From Ruminococcus sp. UBA1409 (GTDB lineage: Bacteria; Bacillota; Clostridia; Oscillospirales; Ruminococcaceae), in contig DBPX01000020.1 in NCBI GenBank assembly GCA_002305045.1, positions 1 through 64,000 of the forward strand: a DNA stretch of 64,000 bases. The letters are read 5' to 3'. The notes beneath the pieces were generated by a model. It saw nothing but the letters and a program-made list of their open reading frames with translations, was not told the DNA's origin and made no database searches. Every line of letters starts with the position of its first letter. Position 1 is the first letter of the stretch. Below are positions 62,301 through 64,000 of the stretch, piece by piece. Made by a program: the position numbers and the translations under genes.

Positions 62301-63046
62301 TAGCTGTCCTGGATGTAGGGAGCCTCAATCTCCACATGGTCCACAATGGTGCCAAAGGTGGTGTGACGGCAGTGATCCGACCAGTAGGTATCGATCATCT
62401 TGATTTCGGTGATGGTGGGGTCCCGTTTTTCGGTATCTCTAAAGTAGGCCTGGCAGAAGGCGATGTCGTCCTCATCCATGGCAAGACCGTTGTCCACAAT
62501 AAACTGGGCAAGCCCTTCCTTGTTGAGCTGGGTAAATCCATCCAGCGTTGCAACGGTGGTGGGGATGGCGTAGCTGGTCTCCAGCGTTTCGGGCTTTTCC
62601 AGAGAAGCTTCCCGGCTTTCCACAGGGTTGATGAGATAATGTTTGATGGCCTCAAACTCTTGGTCGCTGATCTGACCGGTGAGCAGATAAACCCGTGCGG
62701 TGCGTACCAGCGGTTTTTCCTTCAGGGTAGAGATCTGGATACACTGGGCGCAGGAATCCGCCCGCTGATCAAACTGTCCCGGCAGATACTCGCTGGCAAA
62801 TACCCGGACATTTTCTTCGATCTCAGGAAGCTGGTCATAGGTGACATCCACCTGGGGTTCCGAGAAGATGGTGTTTCTTGCGGCATCGAAATCCTGCTCC
62901 GAGAGTCCCTCCACATCGTACCGGTTGAGCAGACGGACCTTTGTAATCCCGTCGATCATCAGCGCGGTTCGGATGTCAGAAAGGACGCCGCTTGCCTCCA
63001 CGGCAAAATCGGCTTTCTTTTCCACATAGATACGTTTGACTGCCAT
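59324..63046 (-). CDS. purL: Phosphoribosylformylglycinamidine synthase, large single-chain type
   Basis: This 1240-residue enzyme catalyses the fourth step of purine synthesis, turning FGAR, glutamine and ATP into FGAM. The synthase part (about 1-960) has DTYWSDHCRHTTF, NETHNHPTEIEPFGGAATCLGG and the RTGRDGCGGATGSS loop. The C-terminal glutaminase part (about 985-1240) has the FPGSNCEYDTA start, GGFSGGDEP, the nucleophile Cys in CGICNGFQALIKLG and the SHGEGRF His. It is the clostridial-type single chain, not the split PurQ/PurL/PurS form. ATG at 63046 follows CAGGAG. Arginine codons are mostly CGN, which contrasts with groEL on the left. It is alone, not in a pur operon. Confidence 0.96.
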   Translation of the reverse strand: MAVKRIYVEKKADFAVEASGVLSDIRTALMIDGITKVRLLNRYDVEGLSEQDFDAARNTIFSEPQVDVTYDQLPEIEENVRVFASEYLPGQFDQRADSCAQCIQISTLKEKPLVRTARVYLLTGQISDQEFEAIKHYLINPVESREASLEKPETLETSYAIPTTVATLDGFTQLNKEGLAQFIVDNGLAMDEDDIAFCQAYFRDTEKRDPTITEIKMIDTYWSDHCRHTTFGTIVDHVEIEAPYIQDSYNKYLAIRAKLGREKKPICLMDLATIGAKALKAQGYLKDLDESEEINACSVRITVDNDGKESQWLLMFKNETHNHPTEIEPFGGAATCLGGAIRDPLSGRSYVYQAMRVTGASDPLVPVEQTLKGKLPQRKIVTTAAAGYSSYGNQIGLATGHVAEVYHPGYVAKRMEIGAVIAAAPMENVVRKRPEPSDIVILLGGRTGRDGCGGATGSSKSHTLESLEHCGAEVQKGNAPEERKLQRLFRNGEVTRMIKRCNDFGAGGVSVAIGELADGLDINLNAVPKKYDGLDGTELAISESQERMAVVVAKEDVEKFIAEARKENLEASIVAQVTEKPRLVIRWNDKAIVNLSREFLNSNGAEKHTDIRIPAPQAPQAPQTQEIPGKSLKEKLAAHLSDLNICSQKGLVERFDSTIGANTVLMPFGGKHQMTPTQAMVAKIPMLHGDTTTCSLMGWGFNPYLSQQSPYHGAMMAVIESVSKIIAAGGSWHKCWLTFQEYFERTKNQPERWGKPLSALLGALESQLELHCGAIGGKDSMSGTFEDIDVPPTLVSFAVSVAKTGNILSPEFKAAGSTVYMLNPSYDENGLPCFESVRAVFDEMEQLIASGKVKSVWASSFGGVAEGIAKMGFGNRIGFAFDAVLPDKVMYHPVYGGFLFEAEDGIQTTAQKIGCTIPEYSIVCGPQTVSMDELQKVWEQKLQPVFPYLMPTPRVAVPTFSYEKKTVLTAKHKVAKPRVLIPVFPGSNCEYDTARVFELAGAQPEIFVIRNLTSSDLAESVEAFEKRIAESQIIAIPGGFSGGDEPDGSGKFITAFFRNPAIKEAVHQLLKERDGLMCGICNGFQALIKLGLVPYGEIRDMDETCATLTFNRIGRHQSSLVRTRVASNLSPWLMHSQVGEIHTVAISHGEGRFVASDELIATLAANGQIATQYVDLSGAPTLDIRFNPNASDAAIEGITSPDGRVLGKMGHSERFGDSVYRNVQGDKDQKIFRGAVDYYK

Positions 63047-63229
63047 GTTCCACACTCCTGTATGATAAGATAAAACCGTTATGGGGGAATCTGTTTTGAC
63101 AAACCGTTTACATATCCATGATAACATGAATCAGGCGGTAAATCCATAGCTTTTCCCGGCGGGGATTTGAGAAAAAAGGGGAGATGTGTCACAGTGATTT
63201 GTCATAAGTGACGGATTTTGGAAAAGCTG

Positions 63230-63284
63230 CTGGCAAAATTTCAAAATTGTGCTACAATAACCGTTGCATCCTCCTATCTGGAGG
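63230..63284 (+). promoter_or_regulatory. Possible promoter and leader hairpin of DUF4430 gene
   Basis: TGC plus TACAAT (63253-63258) is an extended -10, with a weak -35 CTGGCA at 63230-63235. In the leader ATCCTCC-tatct-GGAGGAT (about 63268-63286) is a perfect hairpin that includes a GGAGG sequence. No cobalamin or other known riboswitch was recognised. Confidence 0.5.
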
Positions 63285-63315
63285 ATATCTCAGAAGAAAG
63301 AAAGGAAGAATGCAG

Positions 63316-63708
63316 ATGCAAAAACATAAAATTGGGATCGCAGTAACCGTTCTCGCGGCGGCGATGGTGCTATTTGGGGTGGTATTTTGGCTCAACCGGC
63401 CTGTTGGCGCTCAGGGGGAAAAGACCATTGCGGTGCAGATCGTTGCGGCGGACCAAAGCGATAAGACTTATACCATCACCACACAGGAGGAATTTTTGCG
63501 GGGCGCTTTGGAGCAGGAATCTTTGATTGCAGGGGAGGAAAGTCAGTATGGACTGTTTGTAAAGACGGTGGACGGCGTGACGGCGGACGATAGCCTGCAA
63601 CAGTGGTGGTGTTTTACCAAGGACGGCGTTTCGCTGGAAACCGGAGTGGATACTACCCCCATCGCGGATGGGGATCATTTTGAGATCACACTAACCACCG
63701 GATATTGA
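63316..63708 (+). CDS. DUF4430 membrane-anchored protein
   Basis: This 130-residue protein has one N-terminal membrane segment (about 6-26) and an exposed DUF4430 domain, related to the C-terminal domain of cobalamin-carrying proteins. Family marks are the YTITTQEEFLRGALEQ helix, SQYGLFVKTVDGV, the Trp-Trp of QQWWCFTKDG and DGDHFEITLT. Such genes often stand beside an ECF transporter substrate subunit, as here. A role in capturing a vitamin-like ligand is suggested by family and neighbour, not proven. The start is ATG at 63316 or the one 6 bases before it. Confidence 0.85.
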   Translation: MQKHKIGIAVTVLAAAMVLFGVVFWLNRPVGAQGEKTIAVQIVAADQSDKTYTITTQEEFLRGALEQESLIAGEESQYGLFVKTVDGVTADDSLQQWWCFTKDGVSLETGVDTTPIADGDHFEITLTTGY

Positions 63709-63720
63709 TAGGCACGCGGT

Positions 63721-64000
63721 ATGAAAAGAATACGCACCCTGGTATTTTCCGCACTGCTCGGAGCACTGCTGCTGGTGGTGCAGGTCGTGCTGGCTCCTCT
63801 TCCCAACGTGGAGCTGGTGTCGCTGCTGGTGCTGCTGTATACGCTGGAATTTCCTCGCCAGACCCCAGGCGCTATCGGGGTGTTTGTGGTGTTGGAAGGG
63901 CTGGCGTACGGTTTTGGTCTATGGTGGGTGATGTATCTGTACCTTTGGCCGTTGCTGGCGTTGGTGGTTTGGCTGCTGCGAAAAAACACGTCGGTGCTGC
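63721..64000 (+). CDS. ECF-transporter S-component-like protein (cut by window end)
   Basis: The first 93 residues of a membrane protein are present. It starts MKRIRTLVFSALLGALLLVVQVVLAPLPNVELVSLLVLLY, and three to four hydrophobic segments follow. The Pro-Asn-Val-Glu segment after the first membrane helix is typical of energy-coupling-factor substrate-binding subunits. It begins 12 bases after the DUF4430 stop, so the two are co-transcribed. The vitamin is unknown and the rest lies outside the window. Confidence 0.75.
   Translation, partial: MKRIRTLVFSALLGALLLVVQVVLAPLPNVELVSLLVLLYTLEFPRQTPGAIGVFVVLEGLAYGFGLWWVMYLYLWPLLALVVWLLRKNTSVL

Noticed and set aside
61622..63073. 483-residue open frame antisense to purL
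   Set aside because: It is a shadow of the highly conserved purL coding strand, with no recognisable domain and no ribosome site.

Overview
The window looks like DNA from an anaerobic, spore-forming gut Firmicute (Clostridia, probably Oscillospiraceae/Ruminococcaceae-like). The evidence is SpoVT, a PdaA-type spore-cortex deacetylase, a rubredoxin/desulfoferrodoxin pair, a CIRCE-controlled groESL operon, strong ribosome binding sites and many consensus sigma-A promoters. No tRNA, rRNA or CRISPR array was seen.

Layout. 0-2.9 kb: a TrpXYZ-type ABC importer operon. 3.0-17.4 kb: a cyclic-di-GMP region. It holds a membrane diguanylate cyclase with a five-copy 15-bp tandem repeat in its leader, then a class I c-di-GMP riboswitch with its own promoter and terminator. 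The riboswitch controls a long co-directional operon: VTC-domain protein, DUF4956 membrane protein, CotH-like kinase, a TIM-barrel/CBM9-like surface protein, a HEAT protein, a processive family 2 glycosyltransferase, a coiled-coil protein and two EAL phosphodiesterases. It reads as a c-di-GMP-switched exopolysaccharide or cell-surface operon with negative feedback built in.

17.4-29.6 kb: housekeeping and sporulation genes (YwaF-like, spoVT, rpsF-ssb-rpsR, a MutS-like ATPase, rubredoxin and desulfoferrodoxin, a frameshifted comEC, pdaA, an AraC regulator) plus two long cloverleaf-like palindromic elements. 29.7-36.1 kb: six genes that together fit an oxidative L-galactose route to 2-keto-3-deoxygluconate (sugar dehydrogenase, lactonase, LgoD-like dehydrogenase, UxaB, UxaA, FucU/RbsD mutarotase). 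36.1-38.5 kb: a two-gene ABC exporter behind a clear palindromic operator. 38.6-39.7 kb: an AT-rich NERD nuclease-domain gene, probably acquired. 39.8-43.2 kb: HtrA protease, an acidic protein and an orphan response regulator. 43.4-49.6 kb: groESL, a large CBM9-like surface protein and a carboxylesterase.

50.2-52.8 kb is a scar of mobile DNA: a 5'-truncated acetyltransferase abuts a truncated element gene, then a NUDIX gene, an ANT(6)-I aminoglycoside resistance gene and a decayed insertion sequence with terminal inverted repeats. Beyond it (52.8-64 kb) codon use changes sharply, from AGG/AGA arginine and frequent ATA isoleucine to CGN arginine and almost no ATA. This part carries a DUF362 ferredoxin under a MerR-type promoter, a sulfatase, an endonuclease/phosphatase-fold protein, two tandem FemAB-like transferases, purL, and a DUF4430/ECF-transporter pair cut by the window end. 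The two halves are either separated by a large horizontal acquisition or joined by assembly error; the sequence alone does not decide.
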